A DNA stretch of 64,000 nucleotides from Bullera alba (GCA_001600095.1 BCIX01000002.1:868001-932000), one strand, 5' to 3'; shown: positions 11,707 to 23,600, counted from the first letter of the stretch. Numbers and translations are program-made. The notes: generated from the sequence alone by a model not told the origin.

Positions 11707-12933
11707 TCAGGCGTCGGACTCGTACAGTTCATCGTCCACTTGTTCCCCATCGACCTCGTCATCGTCCTTTGACACAACCGATCCATCGTTGACGATTTGG
11801 CACTGGCTGGATTCAGCCTCGCCGCGGTCAACCAGGTCATGCGCGTCACCCTGCTGAGGGTGGTGTGTGGTACCCTGACCGTCCGCCGCATTGGCACGGT
11901 CTACCGCTGTGATGGATGCACCCCCGCCATCATCAATTACTCGCGGCCGGTGCGAGATGCGGGCTCCATCGATCTCGAACAGCTGGTTGATGACGGGCAG
12001 CGACGGTCGGATAGGTCGACGAGCCGCGTGGAGCTGTACGGCCTTCTCGCAATCATCGATTCTGCGAATAGCGCGGACCAGGGCGTCGCAGTCGCAGTCG
12101 ATTATGTTCTGGTCGAACGTCGCCATGAAGGTGTTTGCCGTGGGGGCGCCCGGGATGTAGAGGGATCGCGCGGTACCGTTGATTTCGATCCTCGACTCAA
12201 TGCCAGACTTAGCCCTGAGCGCTTCTTCCAGTTCCCATGTGAGATCGCTGGCGTTGTCACGCCAAACCGTTCTGTTGTCCAGGTATCGTGTATACTCGCG
12301 GAACGTCTTTCGCTGATTGGCATGGGAAAGGATGACTGCCTGCTGGAGTTGTTGACTGTCGCTATTCATGCGGGCGAGTTGGGCGTCGAGAGTCAGGCTC
12401 TGTTGGTTGTCTTCGTTGGTGGTCCCCGCGACCACTCGACCCCTTCCCGCATACCCTTTTGCCTGCATCGCCAAAGGTGCTGGACCCCCAGGCATCGTCT
12501 GAGGCGTCTGAGCTGTCTGGGTCGGGATGGCCGGGATAGTCTTCGATTTGACGGGGCTGCCGTCATGAGATAGTGAGTCCGCCCTTCTCATAGGTGGATA
12601 TCGACCCATAGGATCTGGGGCGGTGGGGATGCCATACATAGCTTGACTGAGGTGGCGGTCAGGATCCGTCATCATCGAAATGAAGAGAGGTGTGGACGTA
12701 CGCTGGAGAGTTAGAGACCGGAAATATCTGCTATATTCGCTAGGAGGGATACGGGGGTGTACAGGTGGTGTCTCTGTAAGATGAGGTTCTTTTCAGAGAG
12801 TGTGTCACGGTGCGATGCTCGTATCTGTAGGGTTCGAGTTTGGACTTTGGCCTGATTGGCAACTGTTACTGACGGCCCGACAGGGCTCTGGATCACCTGA
12901 CTGATGTTGGGGCTCGGCTGTCGGCGAAGTCAT
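11707..12933 (-). CDS. Hypothetical protein, unrecognised, about 370 residues
   Basis: The last exon is open for 322 codons from a double ATG at 12675, with the stop at 11707-11709. Two upstream exons fit in phase: 12897-12933 (starting MTSPTAEPQHQ) and 12809-12851. They are joined by introns of 45 and 69 nt, the latter with a strong pyrimidine tract, so the start is placed at 12933. If those exons are wrong, the start is 12675. The N-terminal third is disordered and proline-rich. The middle holds a helical, possibly coiled-coil stretch (LARMNSDSQQLQQAVILSHA). A folded-looking block follows, and the tail is acidic and ends DDELYESDA. No family was recognised. Confidence 0.5.
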
Positions 12934-13823
12934 GCTGTATGAGGCTGTATCGAAGACCCCCAACGATACGCACCGTAGTGGCGTTCTGACGACTAGGTGG
13001 TGACAGGATGCCTGGGGCCTGGACTCCGGGACAGGGACGCTATGAGTGTCCACTCACTTTGTGTACATCAGTATGTAGCACCATGTACTCGATCCATCAC
13101 ATGTCTGAGCGCCCGCTCTCATCGGGTTAAAGGTCAGGACTGGGTACTGGCGGGGGNATGGGGGGNTGAAGCTATGGAGCTTGATAGAGCTTGATGGGAC
13201 TCCATTGGACTCGCAAAGACGTCTGAAATTGACACAATTACAGGCCGAGTGGATGGGTCGGCCGGCACCGCGGCGGCCGGACCCTGTTAAGGCGCCTTAC
13301 AGTTTCTCTGTGACGATGAGGCGCCCGACGTGTGGTTGGCTTGGTCATAGGCACCTCAAAAATGAGTCTTGCAAGTGTTTCATTCCTTTTTCATCCCTTT
13401 CAGTGAAGTAAGTTCATGGGCTCAACTTCAAGCTAGTCAAGTTTCTGTCCTCGGCTCGTTCGAGCAGCCACGGTAGCTGTTCTGAATCGTGATAGACTGA
13501 CAGTGCATGATGGAGTCACGCCCATAGCTTGAAGTCGAAGGCTCGAGACTTGAGTACGACCTCAGACGCTCCGGCCTCAGGCCTTCACACTCACAGAGCA
13601 GGCTCGATCTGTGCTAGAACGACACGATGCGACATACCTCGTCAGATCCATTGCACCAGCTCTCGCGCAAACGAGTGACACGACTGACCTCCTTGACTGA
13701 CCCCCGAGGCGAAGGCGCGGACGGGCAGCCACGTTCTTCCAGTCGCACTCATGCCCGCGAAGATGTGAAGATCGACAAGCTGACGAAGTAACATTCGACA
13801 GTGGTATACATCTCGCTCAGGCT
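12934..13823. other. Intergenic region containing two N bases
   Basis: About 890 bases with no supportable gene. Ambiguous bases occur at 13157 and 13166 inside a G-rich tract, so the assembly is unsure there. The region should hold the promoter of the minus-strand gene on its left and the 3' UTR of the minus-strand gene on its right. Confidence 0.5.
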
Positions 13824-14859
13824 CTAGGCCTCGCTGTGAGCTTCAGCCCCGATCTTCTCCTCCGGCATGCGCAGGACGGCAGTGTCTGTGTACAATCCGA
13901 AATCTCCGTCTTGCTTTGATGTTTTGGGTTGCCATCTTCCCGGCGCAGATGCTCGTTTTCGAATGCGCACCTTCTTCTGGGCAAAGGTCGGGAGTTTCGT
14001 ATAGTTGTCCTGAGGCTGAGTATGGGCGTTGAGCTGGGCAATGGCGTCGACTGCAGACTTAGGGGTAGCTCTCTCCTCGGCCTTGGCCTCATCACCCGTA
14101 TTGGCGCAGTCTTGGTCTTCGCCTTCATCCGCTACATGTACAAGTCCCTCGTCTCGAAGTTCCTGACCATGACGCTCCTCGCCTTGACCTTCCGCCTCAC
14201 TCTCCTCTTCCACGGTGAATAATGTCGAGCGGTCATCAACCGCTCTCCCAGTACCCTCGTTGCCCGACTCCTTGTACTCGCCTCTCTCCTCGAAGACTTC
14301 TCCCACAAGAGTTTCGCCCGACAAAGACCTCTCATGTGTCACGCCCACCTGCTTCCCAGTCGAGTCCTCTGGGCGGGTGAGATCGAGGCCTTCCTGACAA
14401 TTGGCTAGCGCGAGCAACTTCTCATGGACCCGATCCTCCAGCTGAAACTTCTCGCGTTTAGCAGCATCAATTCGACGCTGATACTAAGGTACGGCGTCAA
14501 CTCTTGTCATTCCACATCAGAAGTTGACTATGGAGGATGGACTCACAAATTCCGCTACTCGCTTTGCCTGTATCTGCCAAAGCACAATCTCGCGCTCTTT
14601 GTCCAAGACCTCCTGCTCTGCCATACCGAGAGCAAACTGCGCCGAGGCCATCCTTGTGGTTGCCAGTTCCGAGTCGAGCGCTGCCTTGAGCGAGTCGTGT
14701 AGCTGAGCGAAGGCATGATCTGTGTGCTGGAGCGACAGTAAGTGAACCAGACCCATGGTCGACTCCCGCAGGACTTCTCAGACTCACCTTGTCGCGAGCC
14801 GCTCGCTCTCTAGAGAAGTGCTGGAAGACCCCCTTGATCTCGTACTCCGGGTCGCTCAT
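13824..14859 (-). CDS. Hypothetical coiled-coil protein, unrecognised
   Basis: The reading starts at ATG 14859 (MSDPEYEIKGVFQHFSRE) and runs over two introns that keep phase. One has its acceptor just before HTDHAFAQLHD and the other joins AKRVAEF to YQRRIDAAKREKF; the stop is TAG at 13824-13826. The first half is strongly helical with long runs of Lys, Glu, Arg and Ala, fitting a coiled coil or BAR-like bundle. The second half is acidic and probably disordered, ending in a Lys/Arg-rich stretch (AQKKVRIRKRASAPGRW). The frame stays open upstream of the ATG (…RLLTNFRLI before the Met) and the next minus-strand ORF ends only 56 bases away. The true gene may therefore begin further upstream. No function is claimed. 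Confidence 0.5.
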
Positions 14860-14915
14860 AATGAGGCGGAAATTCGTGAGAAGTCTACTGTGGTCGGAGA
14901 AGACGTCGCTCGTCG

Positions 14916-15463
14916 TTAATGTCGACAGTGCATGTCATGGTCAGCAGTACTGCGTCCAGGGTCCTCGTCGCCATATGGTAGAACCACATCGCGAGTAGGT
15001 CCAAAAAGCACTGTCGAGGATAGGCTGACGCTTGGACCGGGTCTCCTATATGTATCAGGTTTCATGTTGGAAATGACGACGAGGTAGCGATTGTCGCGAT
15101 AGGATTCAGTGCGTATTAGGCCTGTCGGAATACCCGGTACGTAGCTCCTGGTAGCTGAGAACAAAAAAGACAGAATCCTCTTCCCTGACGGGAGTTCGAA
15201 ACGCTCTCTCACCCGTTTCATGTCGGCGACCAGGCCGATTTGCAAGTACTCCTCGACTCCGGCGCCTCCGTATCTCCTGATACCCTCAGATTTGACCTGA
15301 GGATCTGGTCACTGACTGCTCACTGAGTAACCAGGAGTGACCACGGCGTCGGAACTTGGCAATGAACTTGGGCACCCTCGCTGTCAGGACTCCATCGAAG
15401 AAATGGGGAAGCGCAGGGAAGCGCAGAGAGGCATCGCGCCTGCTGGTACTGAACGATATACAT
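14916..15463 (-). CDS. Possible unrecognised gene, or 5' exons of the neighbouring gene
   Basis: A model from ATG 15463 with one 47-nt intron (15277-15323) keeps phase and gives 166 residues, including VEEYLQIGLVADMKRVRERF and RTESYRDNRYLVVISNMKPD, to a stop at 14916-14918. A second reading of the same DNA uses a GTGAGA donor after ADMKR, a T-rich 58-nt intron and two more introns. It runs in phase into the coiled-coil gene at 14859. A protein-like string in another frame (FFDGVLTARVPKFIAKF, around 15340-15400) does not join cleanly to either model. The region is probably coding on the minus strand, but its structure is unresolved. Confidence 0.35.
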
Positions 15464-16068
15464 ATTTGTTTCCGTCTCCGCCACCCGGTGCCTGGAGGTG
15501 AACGCCACAGCGTTATGAGTAACGCTAATGGGACCTAATAGACCTGACTAATTCATTAAGATTACATGCTAAGCGTATTACGTCCCTGATTAGATTAGGA
15601 TTGCGACGAGCACCTCGGGAACCAAACAACTGCCCTCTGAGAGCTCTTTCGGGCAGTTCGGGCGGATGAGGAGTGGGAGCCGAAATGCTCCCGAGGGCAA
15701 GAGCGGAGAGCGTAGCAAGAGGTAGCAAGCCAAAGGGGGGTGTCAAGAGGTGTCAAGGGGGTCGTCACGCGTCAAGCTCAAGGCCGGCACGGATGAAACT
15801 TCTGAAACTGATGTCATCTAGAGGCAATCCCGCATCAACACGTTCTCACGCTCTGACCCCGTGATGGGAGCGTTCCCTTGGCTTGATGGCAGTGTCTTTG
15901 CCCTGGACCCTTGCTCGACTCGACTCTGGTTGGTTCGTTGAGCGACCTCGCTCTACACGCTCCATCATTCCATGTCTTTCCCATCATCGTGACCTCGTAT
16001 ATGAACAACTCGACTCTCGCAACTACACCTCAACCACCTCATTCCACTCTACCAGCACGACCGTCGCC
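15464..16068. other. Intergenic region
   Basis: About 600 bases between divergent units. It includes a short direct repeat TGTCAAGAGG/TGTCAAGGGG near 15741-15760. No supportable gene was found. The part before 16069 is pyrimidine-rich and probably the promoter and 5' UTR of the following membrane-protein gene. Confidence 0.45.
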
Positions 16069-17227
16069 ATGGCCTTCTCACCCGTGCTCATCACCGCCGC
16101 CAAGGCATTCATCGCCTTCTGGTCCCTCATCACACTGGCCGTAGCAGCCGCGTTGATGGCTTCCCTCAATGACAGGTGTATGTGATCCCCGTTTGATCAT
16201 TACTTCGCACTAGCTAGTAGCTGATCCCCTGTAGTCGGGATGAGCAATGTCTCCGCCACCAACCTCGCGAGTGGCAGCGCAATCATCGCTACCGGCGTCT
16301 TCTGCCTTCTGTACTTCAGTGCCGCGTGAGTCTTGTCTCGTTTTTCTAGTTTGGATGCTTCTGGACGAAGCTCATGTCAACTTCCTAGCGTCTTCCTGAT
16401 CTACAGAAAGCCTGATACTATCCTCATCTCCGTACTGGTCGACACCATCGTTCTCGGCTTCCTCTTCATCCTGTCCTTGGGATCCACTGCTGGCCTATCG
16501 TCAGTAGCAGAGGTGTTCAGAGACTGCGGTGGAGACTCCATCTGCGGGTAAGTACTGCTCGCGAACGCCTCACACTTCTAACACTCCTGCTTTACAGACT
16601 TGGAAATGGCACTCTCGCAGTGGCCTGGATCCTTACCTTGATGGTGAGTGCCCCGTATCTGAAGGCATTGTCCTCAAGATCAGATACTGAAGATGTCACT
16701 GTCAGCTATTGGCCTTGTTGATCTTCGAAGTCACCTGGACACTTCTCAAATACGGCGGGGCAATGTCCACCTGGAAGACTCCGTTCAACGAGCTGCTTCG
16801 ATACGGTCACCCTGCTTCCAGCAACGGCATCTCTTCCACCTCTGCACCTGGTGCCGGTCAGGTGCCGATGACCACTATCCCCGGTCAAGCGCAATACGCG
16901 ACTGGTGTCACCGCACCTGCCGGCACAACGACTGGGCAGGCTCACCCAGCCGCTGGCTACGCAGTCCCTCAAGACAACTTTGGTGCTCCTGCTACGGGTC
17001 AGCATGTCGGCAGCAGCACTGTGGAAACCGGCGACCTCAACTCTCAAGCCACTCACGCCACGGCTCCCAACACTGGCTCGATTCGAGCCCTGCCATCGAC
17101 TCCAGGCGATCTAGGTGCGGCGGAGATGGGTGCTGGGTCTTCGTCTGGTGCGCCAGTCACCGCACCTCAGCAGTTATCTGAGAAGAACACGCACCAAGGG
17201 CGACCAGGAGGACCAGTGACACAGTGA
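16069..17227 (+). CDS. Four-TM membrane protein, MARVEL-like, with disordered C-tail
   Basis: ATG 16069 follows a CC-rich context and starts MAFSPVLITAAKAF. Four introns keep phase when the first donor is taken as GTATGT (exon ends NDRF). Four hydrophobic segments are visible: FIAFWSLITLAVAAALMA, SAIIATGVFCLLYFSAAVFLIY (about 22 residues, split by an intron), TILISVLVDTIVLGFLFIL, and LAVAWILTLMLLALLIFEV. A cysteine pair in FRDCGGDSIC lies in the loop before TM4. This pattern and the Trp-Thr-Leu-Leu-Lys ending of TM4 fit fungal MARVEL/SUR7-like proteins of the plasma membrane. The remaining part of about 150 residues is rich in Gly, Ala, Thr, Gln and Pro and is probably cytosolic and disordered. 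The function is unknown, and the MARVEL call rests on topology. Confidence 0.6.
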
Positions 17228-17724
17228 TCGTCGCTATCTGGTGGACCATGCCTGGACGCGTGAGAAGATTTGAGTAGTAATTTAGTGGTAATGGCCGGTC
17301 GTGAGGATTCAATGGTCACCGTACAATGATATCGGAGGTGAATTCGGAGATGTATCTTCGTATGCCGATCAAGAAGACCATCTTGCCAGCTCGGGAAGGC
17401 GAGGGCGAGTACCAGTACGTATTCAGTTTGAAGGTTCCCAGAGATCCGAGCAATTAGTCTGGCGCTGCAGGGCATTTCGGAGGACAGGCGATCTCCGTCG
17501 CTGATCTGCGCCACGTGGCGCCACGTCGATAAAGGAGAGACCAGAGAGCAACCAGAGAGAGCTGCTCCGTGCTCGATGACCTCGTTTTTTGAAGCGCTAC
17601 ACCCACAAGTATCTTACATTCAGCTCACGTACCAGACGACATCTATCAGCAGCCCCTAGTCGACAGCGCTGAGGAGGCCAGGACAATCCTGTGAAGCAAC
17701 GACCCTGGTCAGACCCTACCCGCG
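17228..17724. other. Intergenic region
   Basis: About 500 bases with no supportable gene, taken as the 3' UTR of the membrane-protein gene and promoter of the DnaJ/TPR gene. A short near-palindrome, GCGCCACGTGGCGCCACGTC, lies near 17508-17527. It contains CACGTG, a possible bHLH/E-box-type site; a role is speculative. Confidence 0.45.
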
Positions 17725-19755
17725 ATGCGGCTCGCTCCGACGTTGGGCGTGACCCTTCCCGCGCTCCTGCTGTCATTCTCCTTCCTGACACCTGTACTGG
17801 GAGAGCGAACGGCACAGCAGATCGTGCAGGACGCGAACAGACTGCTTTCAGAGGGATCGTATCTCGAAGCCAGTAGAGCTTATACCGAGGCCATCGGTAA
17901 GTGCGGTCTCTGGCAAATACGTGGCGAGAGCCCCAGGTCATTTGATCAAGGAGGTATGAGAGCTGTAGCTGAGACGCCCATTGTATAGATCTCGATCCAT
18001 CCTCATATATCAATTACTACAAGAGAGCGACGGTGTACCTCTCGCTAGGCCGGCACAATGCCGCCCTCGACGACTTTGATACTATCATCCGGCTATACCC
18101 TGCCTTCGGTCAGGTGGGTCCTAGGAGCAAGGGGTGTCTCTCAGGGTTCTTACTGACTGTAGGTGCAGGCTCACTACCAGAAAGCCAAGATCCTAGCGAA
18201 GGAGGGGCGATTCGCCGAGGCTCAAGTCGAGTTGAGGGAGTTTGGCAAGGACAAGAAGCTGGAAGCAGATGCGGAGGATCTGGTGAGACCTTCTTACAAC
18301 TTGTATCGGCAAGATACTGATCTGCCATTAGGAACGATCTCTCGAGTATGCGATACATGCAACGGAAGCCACGCGAAAAGCAGCCAAGGCGTCTTCATGG
18401 CAAGTGTGCGTGGATGAAGCCAGTAGAGCCTTGGAAGTTGGACCAAACTCTGCGGAGCTGAGAGAACTGAGGGTCGAGTGCAACACGCATCTGGGACAAG
18501 CGGAAGCCGTATATGGCGATCTGACGTGAGCTCATCTTCCTTGGTATCAGCGCCTGTCTGACCCTTTTTGTAGCCGTTTGGCGACGCTCAATCCGTCGAT
18601 CATCTCACTTCCCCTCCGGCTATCACACCTCTCTTACTTCCTCCTCGGCTCAAGCGCCGCCTTGACCCATATCAAGCAGTGTCTACACTACGATCCCGAC
18701 TCCAAGCCCTGCAAAAAGGTACACAAGCTCCTCCGCTCTCTGGAAAAGGACACCGCCAAAGTCCGCAATTTTGTTGAAGGCGGGACACATCGATCTGCCG
18801 TCAAGATTCTGGAAGGAGAAGATGGTCTATTGGCTCGATTCGAAAAGGCTCTCCAAGACGCGACAACGGCGCAAGCCGACGGTACAGTCTACATACCCGC
18901 CGAGTTCAATGCCATGGAGAAGAGTCAGGGTCGATTGGAGCTGTATGGTCTGGCTTGTAAAGCGGCTGTGGGCCTCAATGACTTTAAGAAGGATCGAGGG
19001 GTGAAATGGTGCGAAGAGGCTCTACGGTTGGATGAGAACAATGTCGATGGATGGGTCAGCCGTGGAGAGGTGTTGCTGAAGGAGGAGAAGTGGGATGAAG
19101 GACTACGGGCACTGGAAAAGGCCTTCGAGCTGACAGGAAAATCGAGCCAAGAGGTGAGTCGAAGTCATGTCCGAGCGCTTCGAGGGTACTGATGTTTGAG
19201 ATAGGTCCTGAACCGCGTGCAAAAGGCACAGAGGCTGCTGAAGGTTTCGAAGCAGAAAGACTACTACAAGGTGAGTATACGATACTGAACATGATCCGTA
19301 TACGGTGCTGATGTGCTCGACAGGTCATTGGTGTACCCCGTGATGCCGACGAGAGAACAATCAAGAAAGCTTTGTAAGTGGATCAACGTCTCCCACTTGG
19401 TGTGATGCTTATTCCATCGGCAGCCGAAAGAAAGCAAAGACTGTTCACCCCGATGTTGGGGGCTCGGAAGAACAGATGGCCGCGCTGAACGAGGCGTACG
19501 AGGTACTGACCAATGAAGGTGAGCAGACCGCGCGCTCGCAAATACGAATATGGCTCATGCTCGCCAGACCTTCGGCGACGTTATGACAACGGAGACGATC
19601 CCAACGATCCACAAGGTGGCCAGGGAGGTAACCCCTTCGCTCATCATGGTGGCGGTATGCCCTTCCAGTTCTTCCAGCAAGGTGGGGGAGGTGGCGGTTT
19701 CCAGGGGTTCAAACAGCAGCAAGGGGGCCGACAATTCCAGTTCAACTGGGGATAG
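17725..19755 (+). CDS. ER-luminal TPR-J-domain co-chaperone (P58IPK/DNAJC3-like)
   Basis: ATG 17725 starts MRLAPTLGVTLPALLLSFSF, a classic signal peptide that ends at VLGERTAQQ. Several TPR-like helical pairs follow across short introns, for example ANRLLSEGSYLEASRAYTEA, then AVYLSLGRHNAALDDFDTII-like repeats up to about 19190. The C-terminal J domain begins SKQKDYYKVIGVPRDADERT and has the HPD motif in VHPDVGGSEEQM. It ends with a Gly/Phe/Gln-rich tail, QFQFNWG. This layout (signal peptide, TPRs, J domain, aromatic-rich tail) is that of P58IPK/DNAJC3, which hands unfolded clients to BiP in the ER lumen. No HDEL/KDEL-type tail is present, and mammalian DNAJC3 also lacks one. The gene is probably induced by the unfolded protein response, but no element was recognised. 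Confidence 0.88.
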
Positions 19756-20656
19756 AACGCCGAACCCAAGGCGTAGATGTTATAGATGCTCGCGTCAGAT
19801 GTATTGTCGTAGTTTCAGCTCTAACTTGAGCGCCGAATGCGGTACATCAGCTCAGTGTGTAGTCAATATGGTCAACGAAGGATCGGGTGGCGATTTACGG
19901 GACAATCCGACCAAATTAAGGTCTTCTGGGCTGGCCGCATTCGTCGATACCAATCGGGGCTAAGCCAGTCGCATGGTGCTTGAGATCGAGAGATTGTAGG
20001 TGAGGCTCATACTGATGCTTGAAGTGACTCTTTAACCTATGTAGTCGGATGACCCGTGAGATATTTTTTCGTCGCGCAGTCTAGGAATCTGTCCGTAACT
20101 GCAAAACGACTCCTAAGTCCTCATGCGTGATGAAGTCTCTGATAGGTTTGCAGCTTATGACTGCACTTGTGTACCTGTACGGGACCAAGAAGTTGCATGG
20201 TGTCGAGAGGAAGGGACCAAGGGTGTATCACCGTATACAAGAAGAGAGCCAGCGCGCCAATGTGGGCTCCACAACAAACCTAAACCGGGTCCTCATTCTG
20301 GCTTTACACTATGCTTCGTCCTCAATGCCAAATCGCGGAAAAGAACGGACTGTCTTGACACACTCTGGCTGTCCTCCGAGCGACAAGCCCAGGGGGATAA
20401 GTCATAGGGTGTGTGAACCACTCGGTGTTATAGCTGTTGGGGTATTTCCGTAACAGGCCACCCGCCCGATTCCCGCAATCACAACACGCATCTTGACCCC
20501 GCGCGCGTCCTCTGAGTTGACGTTTCGCCGCTCAATCTTTCTTCTCTCTTTACATCTCACATTTCCCATCGACGCGTCTTGCTCAGGTCACCAGGACCGC
20601 CTCTTGAACTGCGAGAGATATCCGCTCCTTTCGTATAACACCATAGGAGCTCCAGT
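19756..20656. other. Intergenic region
   Basis: About 900 bases. An open frame of about 107 codons from ATG 20130 (MKSLIGLQLMTALVYLYG) has a hydrophobic start, but nothing else supports it as a gene. The last 150 bases before 20657 are pyrimidine-rich (CTTTCTTCTCTCTTT at about 20537-20551), as is usual for promoters and 5' UTRs here. Confidence 0.4.
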
Positions 20657-23600
20657 ATGCCCGCAACAAGAGGCAGCGAGCCCGACTCCGTGGGCGTGGC
20701 TCAGTCGCCCGCGCCGACCAAACGCAGACGTACTTTCTTCGCGTCAACATTGGCGATCAATCCACTCCAAGTCAGCGCTACCTCCCGACCAGCTATCACC
20801 CCTCGATCAAAGGTTCTAGCTGCGCTACATGAACCCGAGCAGCCCAAGAAGGCTCAAGCCAATCCACCTCCAGCACCAGTGGCGCGCGAGAAGAGCCAAA
20901 GGATAGTCAAGCGCGTGACGGAGTCCCAGTCGGTCGCTCGGCCTATCAGTCCGGCGAAAGATAAGGGGAAAGAGGTAGAGAGAGGGGAGAAAAGTATAGA
21001 TGGAGACGCGGAAGCTGGACCCTCGGAGTCTGCGATGCCTGTCAAAAAGCGAAATAGGCCCTCTGTCCGACCCTTCAGCGATGGTACGAACAGACACGCA
21101 CCAACTCCCACGACGACGAGAAAGAAGACGACCAAGGTCACAGTTACATTGACCTCTCGGAAGACTGTGAAAATCCCTGCAGAGCCCAGCACACCTCGAG
21201 CCCGATCTAGCAAAGCGACAAAAGCACAAACTACCAATGAGAGGCTAAGTGCCATGATGGCACAGTCCATCAAAGCCACTATAGATGGCAGGACTAGACC
21301 GTATACCAGGGTACCGGTATGGGAGGAAGGAGAGGAGAGTAAGCCAACACCCTCGCCTTCGCACAAGAGGTCATCGTTTTCCGCAAAGGTCAAAGTCAAG
21401 ACAGATGCAAAGGCCGGTCCCAGCACAACATCAAGCAAGAAGAGAAAGAGCATGGTGGACGAGGAAGCTTCAGAAGCCGAGAATATTGGACACGAAGACG
21501 TGAATGAAGCGCCATCGGGAAAGGGAAAAGGAAAAGGAAAGGCAAAGGGAAAATCTGGATCTACCAAATCGTACATGGCAGCTGGATTCTACTGTCAAGA
21601 TGCCAACGCGAAGTCACCCTTCAAATTAGTCAACAGGGTCTTGAGCGAGGGCGCACTTCTATCGCCAGTCAACACAAAGTACAAGAGATCGCTAGCCGCC
21701 AACTCGCTACTACCTGCCGCCAAGAGGATCAGCACGGCGACGAAGGAGAAGCCTATCTCATTCCCGCCTCTACCCTACGACCACGGTTATCAGCACTTCT
21801 TTGGCGAAGAGCACGACTTTGTGTTACCGTACAACATACAGCAAGAAGCCGAGACCGGTGCTTTAAACAGCAAGAAGAAGCCTGCCCCATATCAGAAGCT
21901 CAGAGGCAGTGAGTCGAATCTGCACAGAATACATCATTGGCCGTGCTGATACATGAACAGACGTCTTTCCTGACCGAAGCAGATACGTGACCGAGGAGAA
22001 AGCGATTTGCAAGTGCGACCCCGATAGTGGATGTGGAGAGAATTGCATCAACAGGATCATGAGCTATCTCTGTGGAAGGGACTGTCCCAGCGGAGAAGCC
22101 TGTACCAATCGCAGCTTGACGAGGAGACCGGGCGCATCGACCAAAGTCGTCTGGGTGAGCAGAATCATTCCGTATATCGGACTACGATTACTGACGCGAG
22201 GCAGACCGGTACACGAGGCTTTGGTCTTTTCACAACCGAGGACATCAAGGAGGGCGACTTTGTCACCGATTACAGAGGAGAGGTGAGTCAGCATTGGCGA
22301 AAAGCGCTTCCTTTGCTGAGGTCTGTGTCAGGTTATTTCGTTGAAGTGAGCTGCATCCATTGGGAATATCTGGTCAGATGACTAATTCGCTTCGTAGCAA
22401 ATTCTACCAGAGAATCAACGACCAGTATGCTGGTCAGAAAAACTTCTACGCGCTGGCGTACGATCAAGATGAGGTGATAGATTCGGTGAGTCGACTCGGA
22501 TACTGTCCCTGTGCTGGCAGTCGTACTGATTGGACCTGAAGGGCATGCGAGGTAACGACGCGAGGTTCATCAACCACGGATGTGATCCCAACCTGGAAGT
22601 GCGAAAGTATCAGACCATGGGGGATGGATGGGAGGAATTTGAGATAGGAATGTGGGCAATCAAGGACATTAAAGCTGGCGACGAGGCGAGTCACCACAAA
22701 ACACAGTCTCTCCATCGCAAGCTGACATAGAGACTGACACAGCTATTCTACGATTACAACTTTGACAACTTTGACACCCGGCAAGAAGACCTCAGGACCC
22801 AATGCCGATGCGGAGCACCCAACTGCATCGGGTTCTTGGGTCGTAAATCTGGTGAAAAGAAGAAGAAGGATCTCCCCGTTGGTCTACAAGCCAAAAAAGC
22901 TGCCGGAGCTGCTCGTACTCTCAAAGGGAAGAAGGTGGTCAAGAGGACGGTGACCAAGTCTGGATCTGGTCGGGGAGCTATCAAGTTCAGCGGAGCGGTA
23001 CAGCGGGCGAAGAAGGCAGTCGCGATGGCTACAAAAGCAGCAAAAAGGAAACCGACAAAAGCGGACCCAAAAGAGGCGAGATCAGAAGAGCTCTCGACGG
23101 CAAAGGCCACTGCTCTGTCATCGGGAGCTATGGCGGATCAGGTGCTCGATCCCACTTCGGTTCCTTCCACTGCGACCGAAGCAAACCAAAGTCCAAGTAC
23201 TCTCAACGGCCCGTCTACCTCAACCACTCACCGCGGGTCAACCGCACCACCTCAGACACCCAGTCGAGCAACCGACACCGTTCCCGATGGCCTCCCGGCT
23301 GATGAGGACCAGGACGGCGCTGAAAGCCCAACCCCCAGCGAGATGGACAGCCAAACTTCCGCTTCGATCAAAAAGAGGTCTGGGTGGACGAATTGGCTGA
23401 GGAAGATTGCGGCCGAGAAGGAACGAACGTTGGAGGATTGGCACGAAGAGAGGATCAAGCGCAGAAAGGGGATCGCTTGGATGAACATGATGATTGCAGA
23501 ATTTGGTGTTGCTCCCTCTGCCTCGACTTCGAACCCGGAAAGTTACTCGGACGGAAGGAAGCCAGCTGGTTCTTCCGCAAGTTTCGCCAACACGCTAGCC

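Noticed and set aside
12997..13194. Short frame containing N bases
   Set aside because: It crosses ambiguous bases and has no support in composition or splicing.
15525..15746. Minus-strand frame with a signal-peptide-like start
   Set aside because: It begins with TTG rather than ATG, and no upstream exon with an ATG was found.
15741..15760. Direct repeat TGTCAAGAGG/TGTCAAGGGG as a transposon footprint
   Set aside because: Only two imperfect copies with no flanking inverted repeats or target-site duplication.
20130..20453. 107-codon frame starting MKSLIGLQLMTALVYLYG
   Set aside because: It has a hydrophobic start but no family resemblance and unremarkable composition; such frames occur by chance in GC-balanced DNA. 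Left as part of the gap.
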